The notes under the pieces: model-generated
What the model was told of the DNA's origin: nothing
Database searches by the model: none
The model's input: only the letters and a program-made list of their open reading frames with translations
Shown here: one piece after another, positions 1-8,586 of the stretch
How positions within the stretch are numbered: the first letter of the stretch is position 1
How the letters are laid out: every line of letters starts with the position of its first letter
Assembly (NCBI RefSeq): GCF_000485595.1
Contig: NW_014578288.1
Location: 62,569-83,479, forward strand
Length of the DNA: 20,911 bases
From: Priapulus caudatus
Lineage: Eukaryota > Priapulida > Priapulimorpha > Priapulimorphida > Priapulidae
Reading direction: 5' to 3'
Translations under genes and position numbers: made by a program

Positions 1-965
1 AGAGGCATCGCGGCAAATAGCGAGCGGGGACGTTGAATGGGAGGGGAGGGAGAGGAGCTTTCGATCCAGGTACGGCTGGGCGGTGGGGGTATGCGATTGG
101 TGGGATTTGGTTGAGATTCAGGGGTGCGCGGGCGGCGGCAGCGACAACAATAGCAGTATGTGACGGTGACTGCAACGGTGAGCAGCAGAGATGCGAGGCC
201 GATATAGATCACAGAATGATGCGTGGCGGCCATGATATCTGAGCTGCCCATCCCTGCATACGGAGAGGCAATAGATGGCAAGCGTTTGGTGTTTTTAACA
301 GCAGTGACTAATTCAGCGTATGCGACGTCAAGGTCAGCGTGCTCATATGAGCTAGGTGGTACAACTTCCGGTGGGATTAAGTCGTCTGAGTCGTCAGTTG
401 ACAGGCGTTTCGCATCGTACATGTCCGACCATATTGTAGGGACAACGCGGTGAAACAGGCGGTCGAGCGGGGGTATTTCGATTTGCACGTCGACAGCAGT
501 TTCGTGATGGAAATATGATGGCAGGGTGAAATGCTTGGACTCGGCTTTACAGCCAGAGTGTAGGGTAACTGTCTGTTGCTGTTGAACGAGGAACTCTTTA
601 GTCGTTACTTGTGCCGTTGGGTGTGACTACGATTAGCAATCTCGTGCCGACGGTAGCTGGCTCATATCCACACCCCAACCATTTGTACGAGGCGCGTCAC
701 ATTTTACGCACGGCCGACGCCGCGCGCCACCTACCTTGTCCCCTGTCGCACTATTTTTAAATGATGCCGCACTTATATCCACGTTACACGTAATCGCTGT
801 CGAGATTGGGTAAATGGGAGATCTGACATCGCAGACCTCCTGATGGCTGCGTAAGCATGCGCGTACAGCGGATTCGTCGGGTTGCACGTAGTTGGTATGG
901 TCGAGTGAAACTCCAAGAAAACTTTGAGAAATTTGGAAGTATGCCGCGGCAGTGGAGTTGCCAAG
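1..965 (-). pseudogene. Env-like fusion glycoprotein, C-terminal part with membrane anchor (cut by window start)
   Basis: One minus-strand frame runs from about 965 to the window edge, broken only by two in-frame stops (TAA at 633-635, TAG at 627-629). The upstream part has the Cys-spaced ectodomain pattern of F/errantivirus envelopes (FLGVSLDHTNYV, then Cys residues around SPIYPIS). A single membrane-spanning segment lies at about 145-215 (SVIYIGLASLLLTVAVTV). It is followed by a Cys/Arg patch (YCYCCRCRR) and a Pro/Ser-rich cytoplasmic tail that leaves the window. A second copy of anchor and tail lies at 16374-17753. The expected role is the membrane-anchored fusion subunit of a retroelement envelope. 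It is non-functional as read because of the stops and because the neighbouring env pieces lie on the other strand. The family call is inferred from motifs. Confidence 0.7.
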
Positions 966-1287
966 AAACACTGGTGGTGTCTATTATAACCTTATAGAGG
1001 CCATTGTGGTCCCCGTGGACATGGGACTCCACGTAATCGCATTCCTACCCTTGACATATAATCAAATGACGTTTCAAATGTACCAAATTCTCACAGCCCT
1101 CATGCAGACTTGTTTTAGCTCGCTGCCCCCTACGTTATCTATGCCAGTTTTACTTACCATCGAAAATCTCCGTTTTGCTGACGGGCCGTTTGCCCTCTAC
1201 GCTCTTACCCCCCCACCAGTTACGTGCACAGTGGCGTTCGACAACGTCCAAACCACACTTGATACTACGATACACGCTCAGACTTGA
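952..1287 (+). pseudogene. Env-like middle ectodomain fragment, inverted relative to the C-terminal part
   Basis: The plus-strand frame contains a YYNLIEA...GLHVIAFLPL...FQMYQI pattern from about 976 to 1100. It resembles the central part of the F1-type subunit in baculovirus F / errantivirus envelopes, just before the segment found on the minus strand at 633-965. It therefore sits next to its expected partner but on the opposite strand. The frame stays open to 1287, but the residues after about 1110 are not clearly assignable. The nominal start codon is arbitrary. This is probably a rearranged piece of the same env gene; an independent copy in the other orientation is possible. Confidence 0.45.
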
Positions 1288-1910
1288 AAGGGATAACTGG
1301 AGGTGTGGTGGCACGGGAGTTCATTGCGATCACGAGAGGTCACATCTCGGTCACACAAAGTACCTGGGGCATAGGATTTACCCTCAACTTCACTTCCATT
1401 CGCACTTATCTCGACTCCTTGCACAAGGATGTGCGTAGGATGTATCGATTACAACCGGCGACAGCCCCACACTCCCCTTCCCCATCCCCTGACGACCACT
1501 ACTTCGCGGCCTTAAACCGGGATGTCAGATCCCTCGTGCAGGCCCATATGGCGTGGTTTCGCCAACGTCTGCGATCACTTAATCTCCGCTTAACGGACTT
1601 ACACTCGCTACATAATCCAAGAGAGAAACGTGCTATCGTTAGTGGTATTGGTAAAATCGCAAAATTCTTATTCGGCACAGCTACTGACGACGACATTGAG
1701 CAACTGCAATGGCAATTATCCGCATTGGGTACGACACAGGAACGAATTTTAACTGTGATCGACGATTCTTTAACCGTCATAAACTATACTCGCATCCAGA
1801 CCGAAATGAATACGGAGGCGTTATCGCATGTGATCTCTCATGCTCGTGAACTAACCTCAAGTGTGCGCACACTAATGTTTAACATCACGGCCTTCCAGGC
1901 ATCGGAATAA
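1284..1910 (+). pseudogene. Env-like N-terminal part: F2-like region, furin-type site, fusion-peptide region and helical segment
   Basis: This 208-aa plus-strand frame shows the hallmark architecture of baculovirus F / errantivirus Env proteins. The N-terminal region has a VTQSTWGIGFTLNF pattern (residues about 23-36). A basic REKR cleavage motif (residues 113-116, nt 1620-1631) is followed at once by a hydrophobic, Gly-containing stretch (AIVSGIGKIAKFLFG) and an acidic DDDIEQL segment. A heptad-like helical region follows (about 137-200). The LFGT...DD pattern just after the cleavage site is characteristic of F proteins. A signal peptide is not seen, and the frame stops at 1910 well before any membrane anchor, so this is a fragment. 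The anchor-bearing part lies on the opposite strand at 1-965. Host-cell function is unlikely. Confidence 0.75.
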
Positions 1911-2078
1911 AAACTACTCCCATCGTGGGTCTCCGGACGTCAGTAGCTTGCGAGGCTGGTACCAAGGCCGAAGCTACTACGAGCAGGGCGACCCTGACAA
2001 CAGGGAACATCGTCCTGAAACAGAGAAGCGACGCATTCTATAAGCGTCGCGCCGACATCGCTGTTTTAACAGAACTGG

Positions 2079-2975
2079 CTATTGTGCGTGGCTATATTGC
2101 GCAAGTGGCAACAAGTCGTCCGCATCCCAGCTATCAGTGCTTGGCGTGCTAGCCACACTGGCTGGATGGTTGTCGTCGTGTGGGGGCGACGAAGGGGGCC
2201 CTGTGTCAACCAGCGTCGCGTGACGCATTGGTTGTCTGGCTGGGCCTTCCCGACCCGTAAGCACGGTTCGAGGCGCATCCCATGCCGAGAACGGGTATGC
2301 GGGTCGAAGGTTGCTCACATGAACGTCGCGAGTACGTGTTTGGCCTTGCGCCTTAATGCGAAGTCGCAGTGGAGAGAGTTTCTCAACCACGGTGTAGTAA
2401 GGCCGCCATTGTGAAGCGAACTTCGGCGTCTGGTTAGCCGACAACGTGGGGTTAAAGAAATAGACAGGATCGCCTATGTCAAAGGATTGAACCTTTGCGC
2501 GCCTGTCGTAGAGGCGTTTATTACGCGCACGTGCCACCGTAGTGTTACGCTGCATCGTAACGGTGTTAGACCCGACGAACGAGCCGACGTACTCCGGGTT
2601 AAAGTCCGTGTCAGGTCTCCGGGTTGGGGTAGTCGGGGTGTGCCCGGGGTCGTCTCCTTCCACCTCGAGGTCAAACTGGAGCTGGTCGTCCACGACGAAG
2701 GGGGCGGGATACTGGTCGTACGGGAACGGCCGGTCGCTGTCCCAGGAATTGGCGGGTGACTGTCCGCCCACCGCGCCGTGGGTAGTGTCTGGTGCCGCGT
2801 ATGGCTGCGGCTGCGGCGGCGGTACTATACCAGTGACCTGGACGTCCGGTTGGGCGGGAATCCCTTGTTGTTCCCCCCATGCGGCGCAGGCGCCGCAGTC
2901 GCAGAAGGGGTTGACGTAATCAACCGTAATGTAGGTGGTGTGGCGTAGGCGGCACCGATGGCACAGGCAACGCAT
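2079..2975 (-). CDS. Chimeric ORF: Cys/acidic accessory module fused to Ty3/gypsy integrase C-terminal domain
   Basis: This is a 298-aa open frame. Residues 1-31 keep the end of a Cys-rich domain (FCDCGAC). Residues 50-58 hold a PPPQP linker. Residues 76-83 hold the SWDSDRP motif, and 98-137 an acidic module (LQFDLEVEGDD ... EYVGSFVG), as in the accessory ORFs at 4889-5587, 12026-12346 and 13908-14606. From about residue 145 to 226 it becomes the Ty3/gypsy integrase C-terminal (GPY/F-like) domain: RNKRLYDRRAKVQSFDIGD, then W-RPYYTVVEKLSPLRLRI and DVHVSNLRPAYP. A Pro/Ser-rich tail ends with STDSWDADDLLPL. Normally the accessory module lies 3' of env, so its fusion upstream of integrase suggests recombination between two copies. 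The ATG at 2975 may not be the original start, because the Cys-rich frame continues upstream in another frame. Confidence 0.7.
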   Translation of the reverse strand: MRCLCHRCRLRHTTYITVDYVNPFCDCGACAAWGEQQGIPAQPDVQVTGIVPPPQPQPYAAPDTTHGAVGGQSPANSWDSDRPFPYDQYPAPFVVDDQLQFDLEVEGDDPGHTPTTPTRRPDTDFNPEYVGSFVGSNTVTMQRNTTVARARNKRLYDRRAKVQSFDIGDPVYFFNPTLSANQTPKFASQWRPYYTVVEKLSPLRLRIKAQGQTRTRDVHVSNLRPAYPFSAWDAPRTVLTGREGPARQPMRHATLVDTGPPSSPPHDDNHPASVASTPSTDSWDADDLLPLAQYSHAQ

Positions 2976-3213
2976 TGGCAGGCGACCGCAGCGCGGCTGT
3001 AGGCGTGGGCAACCACAGAGCAGGCGGCGCAGGTACAGACGGCGCCAACACAGAGGGCGCAGGCGCAGACGGCGCCGACACAGAGGGCGCAGGCGCAGAC
3101 GGCGCCGACACAGAGGGCGCAGGCGCAGACGGCGCCGACACAGAGGGCGCAGGCGCAGACGGCGCCGACGCCCGCTGGTAGCGGAGATTGCTCAGGTTCA
3201 GCGATGATGTCAT
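2940..3213 (-). pseudogene. Cys-rich N-terminal domain of the accessory ORF (frameshifted)
   Basis: In the frame that includes codons starting at 3016, the minus strand encodes repeated CALCVGAVCA decapeptides preceded by EPEQSPLPAGVG. They are followed by a CQCVACAIGAAYA segment. This matches the Cys-rich starts at 14680-15069 and 15709-16090 (TPQSPPPAGVG..., CxCxxC spacing). The continuation (FCDCGAC) lies in the frame of the 2079-2975 ORF, so a frameshift falls near 2930-2950. Metal binding or palmitoylation are both possible for such Cys spacing; neither can be decided here. Alternative frames across the repeat are also open, so the Cys-rich frame is chosen because it is the one conserved in the other copies. 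Confidence 0.5.
3026..3171. repeat. 30-bp minisatellite, about five units
   Basis: Five head-to-tail units of 30 bp (GGCGCAGGCGCAGACGGCGC plus CGACACAGAG). The three central units are identical and the outer ones diverged or partial. The unit length is a multiple of three, so several frames stay open across the array. On the minus strand one frame gives the Cys-rich decapeptide of the accessory ORF. Confidence 0.95.
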
Positions 3214-3408
3214 CGCGCTGTAGGATATCTTAACAATAGGCTTAGACGTATGACTTATAACTTAACTTAGAGGTAATTTAGTCGATAGCTCAAAATCGCG
3301 TAGCACGCTGCTACACTCGCCCTCTACCAGAAAAAGTTGCTTGCCCTCAAATGGCAACAACTGTCGTCCTAAATCACGAAGTAAGCTCATACATTATACT
3401 CGTGATAC

Positions 3409-4345
3409 TGTAACGAATCTTCTTATGTTACTTGATAGTTATAGATTGTGATGGTATATGCATAGCCAAAAGACATAGATAAAGAGCGGAGTCGGTTATA
3501 CCATGATGAGGTTTAATGGTTGTTATAGCCAGAATACAACGCTGTGGTCGCGGTCGTGCCTGCATTGCCCTGGTTGGGGAGCGAATTCCCCGATTTTCCT
3601 TGCGCTCCGCCTTATATACGCGGGCACGACCGCGAACCACGCATGCACCACGCATGCGCCGTTCACATTCCCGAGCTCCTGGGCTCGAGATAATTATATT
3701 ATTGAACTCCTCGGAGGATCCTCTCGGACCTCAAAGACACCCGCTAACTGTATTACCGGACTCCTCCGAGGATTCGCTATCCTTTACTTTGGCGCCGGCT
3801 AATTGGCCACGTGCCTTCCTAAGTGCCTTCTACGCGCCCTCTAAGTACCTCCTAAGTGCCTTCTCGCCCGGCTCCCGCTGGGGCCACGACACGTACCCGC
3901 TTATCCGATGGCTTCCACCGTGTCGGAATGCTGGCTCGATAGCAGCATGCCGACACGGCAGCATCACGGCGTACTCGCGCGACCTGCGGCCGCAGCAGTG
4001 ATACGTCACCGCGGCTAAGTGCGGCGCTCATAGCTGTAATCTAATTACAGCGCCCCGAGATAGAGGCGCTCGCCACCATAGCCCACTTACAGCGTGCCGG
4101 CCATAGCACTCGTGGAGGTAACCTAATTATGGCGCGCCGACCATGCACAGATATAGTGTAGATATAGACATACATACCGATACACACCGATCGGTTTCTA
4201 GCGCTACTTGTGTTTAACTCAATTATCGTCTAAGTGCCGCTATCGGCTAGATACACGTATAGATACACAGCTATTGGCTCTACTCTGCTACACAGATACA
4301 CAGTTATACGTAGATATACATGGCCATTGATTCTACCCTGCTACA
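3409..4345 (-). repeat. LTR-1, copy a (937 bp), 3' LTR of a minus-strand element
   Basis: It runs on the plus strand from TGTAACGAATCT to CCCTGCTACA, so it is TG...CA in either orientation. It is closely similar over its full length to 11081-12013. On its right it abuts the remnant of a polypurine tract and then a minus-strand accessory gene, making it the 3' LTR of a leftward-facing element. The 4 bp on its left are ATAC; the matching duplicate is not found in the window. Inside are a TATA box, a conserved initiator-like box, inverted-repeat arms and several TACACAGATACACAG-type short repeats. An 87-bp tandem-like AT and TA-rich zone follows just outside. Confidence 0.85.
3548..3635 (-). promoter_or_regulatory. 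LTR-1a core promoter bracketed by a 13-bp inverted repeat
   Basis: Arms TCGCGGTCGTGCC (3548-3560) and GGCACGACCGCGA (3623-3635) are perfect inverted repeats. Between them, on the minus strand, lie a TATA box (CGTATATAAGG, about 3609-3619) and, about 20 nt downstream, AATCGGGGAATTC (about 3582-3594), a likely start region. The same layout recurs in LTR-1b, LTR-2 and LTR-3. Promoter activity is inferred from sequence only. Confidence 0.65.
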
Positions 4346-4360
4346 TTTCTCAAACCGATG
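4346..4360 (-). other. Damaged polypurine tract next to LTR-1a
   Basis: The sequence next to the LTR is TTTCTCAAACCGATG. The two intact copies at 12014 and 13575 read TTCTCCCCCCACTA followed by ACCGATG, so most of the purine run (minus strand) has been deleted here. This would impair plus-strand priming of a retroelement. Confidence 0.6.
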
Positions 4361-4371
4361 TACACCTCCTT

Positions 4372-4575
4372 GTACATGCCTCCGTGGAACTGAAACGCAA
4401 CCATGTTCTGTTCTTCGTAGTTTCTATATACTACACACACCTGTATATATATATATATATATAGCTATATACTACACACACCTGTAGTACATGCCTCCGT
4501 GGAACTGAAACGCCATCATGTTCTGTTCTTCGTAGTTTCTATATACTACACACACCTGTATATATATATATAGCT
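4372..4575. repeat. 115-bp tandem duplication with (TA)n runs
   Basis: Unit one starts at 4372 and unit two at 4487. Both begin GTACATGCCTCCGTGGAACT and end in an expanded (TA)n tract (4443-4462 and 4558-4572). The duplication lies in the presumed 3' untranslated part of the leftward element, between its accessory ORF and LTR-1a. Confidence 0.9.
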
Positions 4576-4679
4576 ATGCTGCACCTCCCGGCTGCTTATT
4601 CTATCGGATTTTATTTATTTATTTTATTTTTTCCCCTTTGTTTTGTTCATTTTATAGCCGAATTAGCCCCAATATAGCA

Positions 4680-4865
4680 GGATACAATGCAATAAATACA
4701 CCGGATACACGGAATGCTATGAATACCCTGAATACAACACTATCCTACACAATACAATCTTATACAATACAGGCAATACGATACAATGAATACAGTGTTA
4801 TACCATAGAGTGTTACATATTTGATGCCGCGTTACAATAACTACATACAATGAATACCATACAGT
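4680..4865. repeat. Low-complexity AATACA-rich tract
   Basis: About 185 bp is dominated by imperfect AATACA / GATACA hexamers. It lies between the accessory ORF stop at 4889 and LTR-1a. It holds no coding signal and is probably part of the element's 3' untranslated region. Confidence 0.7.
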
Positions 4866-4888
4866 CTAACGCGGATGTGCCGAGGGCC

Positions 4889-5587
4889 TTATCGGTCGCC
4901 TTCCTCCTCACGGCCTTCCTCCTCACGTCCGTTGGGGGCGGGCGATTGTCCCGACATGGCGGCGACCATAGCTTCGGTGGCTAGGTTGGCCGCCATCTGG
5001 CGGATGTGTTCCGGGTGGAAGGTGGTGAGTTCGGGGTCGTCCCCTTCGCCGACCTGGAATTCGTAGGCAGTTGGGTCGGCGGCGGTGCCTCACCCAACGA
5101 AGGAGCCAATGTAGTGCCGGTTGACGGTGGTGGGACGTGGGGTGACCCCGTCGTCGATTTCGACCTCAAATTTTAGTTGCTCGTCGGCTTCTTCGCCGAG
5201 CTCGAGTTCGCTCGCCGTCGGGTCGGCGGCGGTGCCTGACCTGACGGAGGAGCCGAAGTACTCCTGGTCAGGGACGCGGTGCCATTCGCCGTTCTGGTCT
5301 TCGAGCTGGAGCTGCATCTGTAGGTGCTCGTCGTCGGTGACGGTCTCGACGAAGAGGCCAGTGTAGTGTCCCTCCTGGAGTGGGGGCGGCCGATTGCTAT
5401 CCCACGAGTTCGTGGGAGAGTGTTGACGAGGGACGCCCGGCTCGGTGTAGGGTTGGCCGCGTGCCGTACATAAACTTAGACTTTCCTTAACTAACATAAG
5501 TACGTGGTGACATAAGGCCGTGGGTACAGGCATCCCAAGAGTTTCCCGTACTACTTGTACAATTATGTCGTGTATGCCGTTGCGCAT
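4889..5587 (-). pseudogene. Accessory acidic-module protein, copy B, with an internal stop
   Basis: In one minus-strand frame this encodes PYTEPGVPRQH, then SPTNSWDSNRP and three acidic modules, each an L/I-x-hydrophobic-x-E stretch followed by YFGSSV or YIGSFVG and GTAADPTA. It ends with an IRQM helix-like segment and a REEEGREEEGDR tail before the TAA at 4889. A TGA at 5090-5092 replaces the TCA codon found in the equivalent module, a single C-to-G change. The Cys-rich start is missing; sequence upstream of about 5466 is unrelated. Family relatives are at 12026-12346 (very close), 13908-14606 and 2565-2750. Function is not recognised. Acidic and predicted beta-rich character is all that can be seen. 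Confidence 0.6.
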
Positions 5588-5589
5588 AG

Positions 5590-6310
5590 CGTTTCACGCT
5601 TACAACTAGTTTCAACTACTACTACTACGTGAATTCGTGCACTATGATCGCGATATGTGAACTAAATCGTTCCTTAAACTAACGCGCGCATGCACATGCA
5701 AACAAAAACAACGTTGATAACCATAATCAATAATCATCGTAATAATAACCGACTTGATAACCAAAATCGCATGCTTGTATCGTACTGATAATGATAACGG
5801 ATGATCATCGCCGTAGCCATAACCGAATGGCATGCATATACAACACTGAAAATCATAGCTAATGATCATAGTATTGGCCTTACTCGAATTCAAACCTAGG
5901 CCTGCATGCGTGTACGACACTACACTATGTGCTCAGCGCTAATCTTACGCGTAGTGCTAATTCGAGCCGCTACGAAAAGGGCGGACTTGTGGTAGGGTAG
6001 GGGCACGGACACAGTGGAAGGAGATACAGTGAATCTCTCAACGTTTTGTCTATGCGCTCGCCAAGAGTCCTTTAACTCTGTTCTTTAGGCGCTTTCCTCC
6101 CTCTTGCCTTGCTGCGGCGTATCCTAGTTGTTCCTGTACCATGACAGTGGGCGCAATTAAATATGTCCTCGTTAGAGTCGTCGTTCTCGTGTGCAGTGAG
6201 CCTTGCTCGCTTCACTGCTGTCGTTATAACGTCTTTATCATTACCTGTGCCGTGAGCCTCGCTCGCTTCACTGCTATCACGTTATAACGTTTATCTTGTG
6301 CAGTTAATCT
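5590..6310. other. Gene-poor stretch with imperfect repeats
   Basis: No supported gene. At 5700-5900 there is an imperfect duplication of a GATAACCATAATC / CGCATGC-containing segment. At 6196-6232 and 6251-6294 a direct repeat shares GAGCC-TGCTCGCTTCACTGCT and GTTATAACGT. A minus-strand frame at 5642-5920 is open but has no recognisable motifs. Confidence 0.5.
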
Positions 6311-6317
6311 TCTCTTT

Positions 6318-6942
6318 TTAACTGCCTCTACTGGGGAATCTGACTCGCTTGGTTCCCGTTAGGCCTTTTCGCCTCTTTGACGGTTGCGAATCTCGTTCAC
6401 CGTCCGTATCGTGCAATAAATCTTCCATGTCAAGGCTGGAGAGAAATCTCTCCGTCTCTTGTACGGTGTACTGACAAGTCGATGCCCCGAAGTAGTCCCT
6501 GACGTTGTTGTGCCAGGGCGCCGACGCGAACCTGTCGAGACCCGCCAGGATTCTTCTGCGGTTCTTAACCACTGGCTAAGACAACCACCATGGTCCTCTC
6601 TACCACAGTCAAGTTGGCGGAGTTCTTCAAGAACAGCACCCAGTACACCCGTTGTGGTCGACGGTTGCCACTGCCCTCAGGTTGAAGCTCGCCATTTTCT
6701 CATCCATCATAGTCTGGGTGAGATCCATCATCCACTCGATGTTTAGCTGCCGGCAGGTAGAAGCTCTTGGCTTTAAGGAAGTACGACCTTGTCTACATAA
6801 TCGACTAGGACACGATCTTCATATATAGCAAAGAAATTTGTGTGGCGCGACTGTCGTGCGTTCCGTTCTCCGAGCTTGCTCGGTTTCAGCAAGAGTTTAG
6901 CATCGACAGCACTGGAGAGTTTGTCAAAGGCTTCGTGGTCCA
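6318..6942 (-). pseudogene. Decayed ORF of unknown identity, about 200 codons
   Basis: Starting with ATG near 6942 (MDHEAFDKLSSAVDAKLLLK), the minus strand gives a plausible protein. It continues only if frames are switched near 6780 and near 6575, and it has further stops. Three segments look protein-like: NFFAIYEDRVLVDYVDKV, then YWVLFLKNSANLTVVERT, then a final 84-codon frame with WHNNVRDYF and a basic PSKRRKGLTGTKRVRF stretch that could be a nuclear signal. I do not recognise the family. It could be a dead host gene copy or an old transposon ORF. Confidence 0.3.
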
Positions 6943-6949
6943 TATTGCA

Positions 6950-7660
6950 CACTTTAATAATATTAAATGTTAAATTGCAGTTTATTTCTAATTAAGTGAG
7001 TATTCAACTAGTTAAACAAGAATGTTTGAATAAAATGAGATTCGAATCAGACTATCTTATCACAGAGGGTAAAAATTGGCACAGTTTGTCTTTGGCACGA
7101 TGGAAAATACACGTAAAAACCATACACTAATAACTTTTATAGGACGTGTCGCTCGTGTCGTATCGTATAGTCACGTAATGTTATAAACTTTGCGTTGTGT
7201 TATTAATTGTTCTTAACCCGTTGTTCCGTTTCGTGTTTGCGTCTTCATCGTTACACGTGTCTTCACTAGTGTTTCACTCGACTTTCGTGCATCGTATAGC
7301 TATAGTACCTTTTAGTTCGCTGTTTGGCAAAGGAATACCCTGGTTCTTTGAGTCACGGCTTCAAATTGTAGTGTGGAATATCGTATCGTAGACAGTAGAA
7401 TGCAACAGTCGTGTAAACGGTGACAACTCTAGGTTTATTCTAAACATGGATAAAACAATACACATACCTGTCAGCTGCCCGTGAACGTCTCTCCCGTTCT
7501 ACCCAAAACCCCTGTCTTTTATGTCTCTCTCTTCGTTCGACCTGGCCTTGTTTAGTGTCAAGGTTGTTGTACTCCTTGACCGGTCGTGAGAACCGTCCGA
7601 GGTACCTCCCTTAATGACTATATCGGCCATGCCTTCTGCCAACGTTAATTTATATGCAGC
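6950..7660. other. No supported gene
   Basis: AT-rich sequence without convincing coding structure. The plus-strand frame at 7197-7391 is hydrophobic but unsupported. The minus-strand frame at 7499-7744 runs into the inverted-repeat element, so its N-terminal third is element sequence rather than gene. Confidence 0.5.
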
Positions 7661-7666
7661 TCTTAA

Positions 7667-8365
7667 AGGCATAATTCGACCATCGATTATGCAAAGTTGA
7701 CGAATGCTACAGTAACTGGCACCTTGTGTAGTTAATAAGTACATTACCTTATAGCCAAACGCGTATTAGTTTGTCCAATATCACTGCTAATTATTAAGAA
7801 ATGTCTAATTGAAATCCGTAAATTTGGTAATCTGGCGACAACGCTAAATTTATAGCCAACAAAATAAACATCGAGTTCGGTTCGGTGACGTCACATGTTG
7901 CTACAGGATGTTGAGCATCGAATTGTTTGTCCTGGGTAAATTGTTTGCTAGTGTTATTATTGCCTAGTTGCCACATATATATTGTTGCTTGTAATCTCAA
8001 GAACTTCGTATATTCATTTATTCCCAATCCCAAGAGTAAAACCATAACGTACGGAATGCGCACTCAGACTACAAGGATCGAAATCACTGACGGCCGAGCA
8101 TACGTGCGAAAATGTCGGTGCACTATAATCTGTATGACACCGCCTCGCCGGTTTCGGCCGGTTACGGCCGGCATGGCGGTTTGTAACTGTCAACAACCGA
8201 TTTCTTGGACTGCGGATTTCCAATTGGACATTTCTTAGTAACCAGCAGTGATATTGGACAAACTAATACGCGTTTGGCTATAAGGTAATGTACTTATTAA
8301 CTACACAAGGTTCCAGTTACTGTAGCATTCGTTAAAATTGCATAATCAATGGTCGAATTATGCCT
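7667..8365. mobile_element. 699-bp long-inverted-repeat (foldback/MITE-like) element flanked by TTAA
   Basis: The left arm (7667-7818, starting AGGCATAATTCGACC) and right arm (8213-8365, ending GGTCGAATTATGCCT) are reverse complements over about 150 bp with few mismatches. They enclose about 394 bp without a convincing gene. TTAA stands directly outside both ends (7663-7666, 8366-8369), and symmetry is lost beyond it. TTAA duplication is typical of piggyBac-type insertion, and a piggyBac-type transposase remnant lies 0.7 kb to the right. The terminal bases (AGG) are not the usual CCC of many piggyBac elements, so family assignment is tentative. Confidence 0.7.
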
Positions 8366-8586
8366 TTAAGTTGACAGTTAATGTCTGGTGGGGCCATCGT
8401 CTGCTGTCTCTGACCGATTGCATAGGTGGTGTGTCGAATTCTTCCTCCCTCTTTCTGTTTAGCGTTCCCACATTACTACATTTCTGCTTGAAGGATGTTA
8501 GCTTCTCTTTGTTGTGACGATGAAGATCACAGTAAAGATAACACGTCTTGTTGTAACAGACTAGATGATTTATTCTACGTATAGAA

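Noticed and set aside
3026-3171. CRISPR-like array
   Set aside because: Units are directly contiguous without unique spacers, and the context is a eukaryotic coding minisatellite.
2935-3207. Arg-rich plus-strand frame of about 90 codons
   Set aside because: An antisense reading of the 30-bp GC-rich minisatellite, with no independent support.
3428-3655. Minus frame RVYKAERKENRGIRSPTR, also seen at 17835-18065
   Set aside because: It lies over the TATA box and leader of LTR-1 and is similar between copies only because the LTRs are copies.
7028-7043. GATTCGAATC resembling a tRNA T-loop
   Set aside because: No acceptor, D or anticodon stems could be folded around it.
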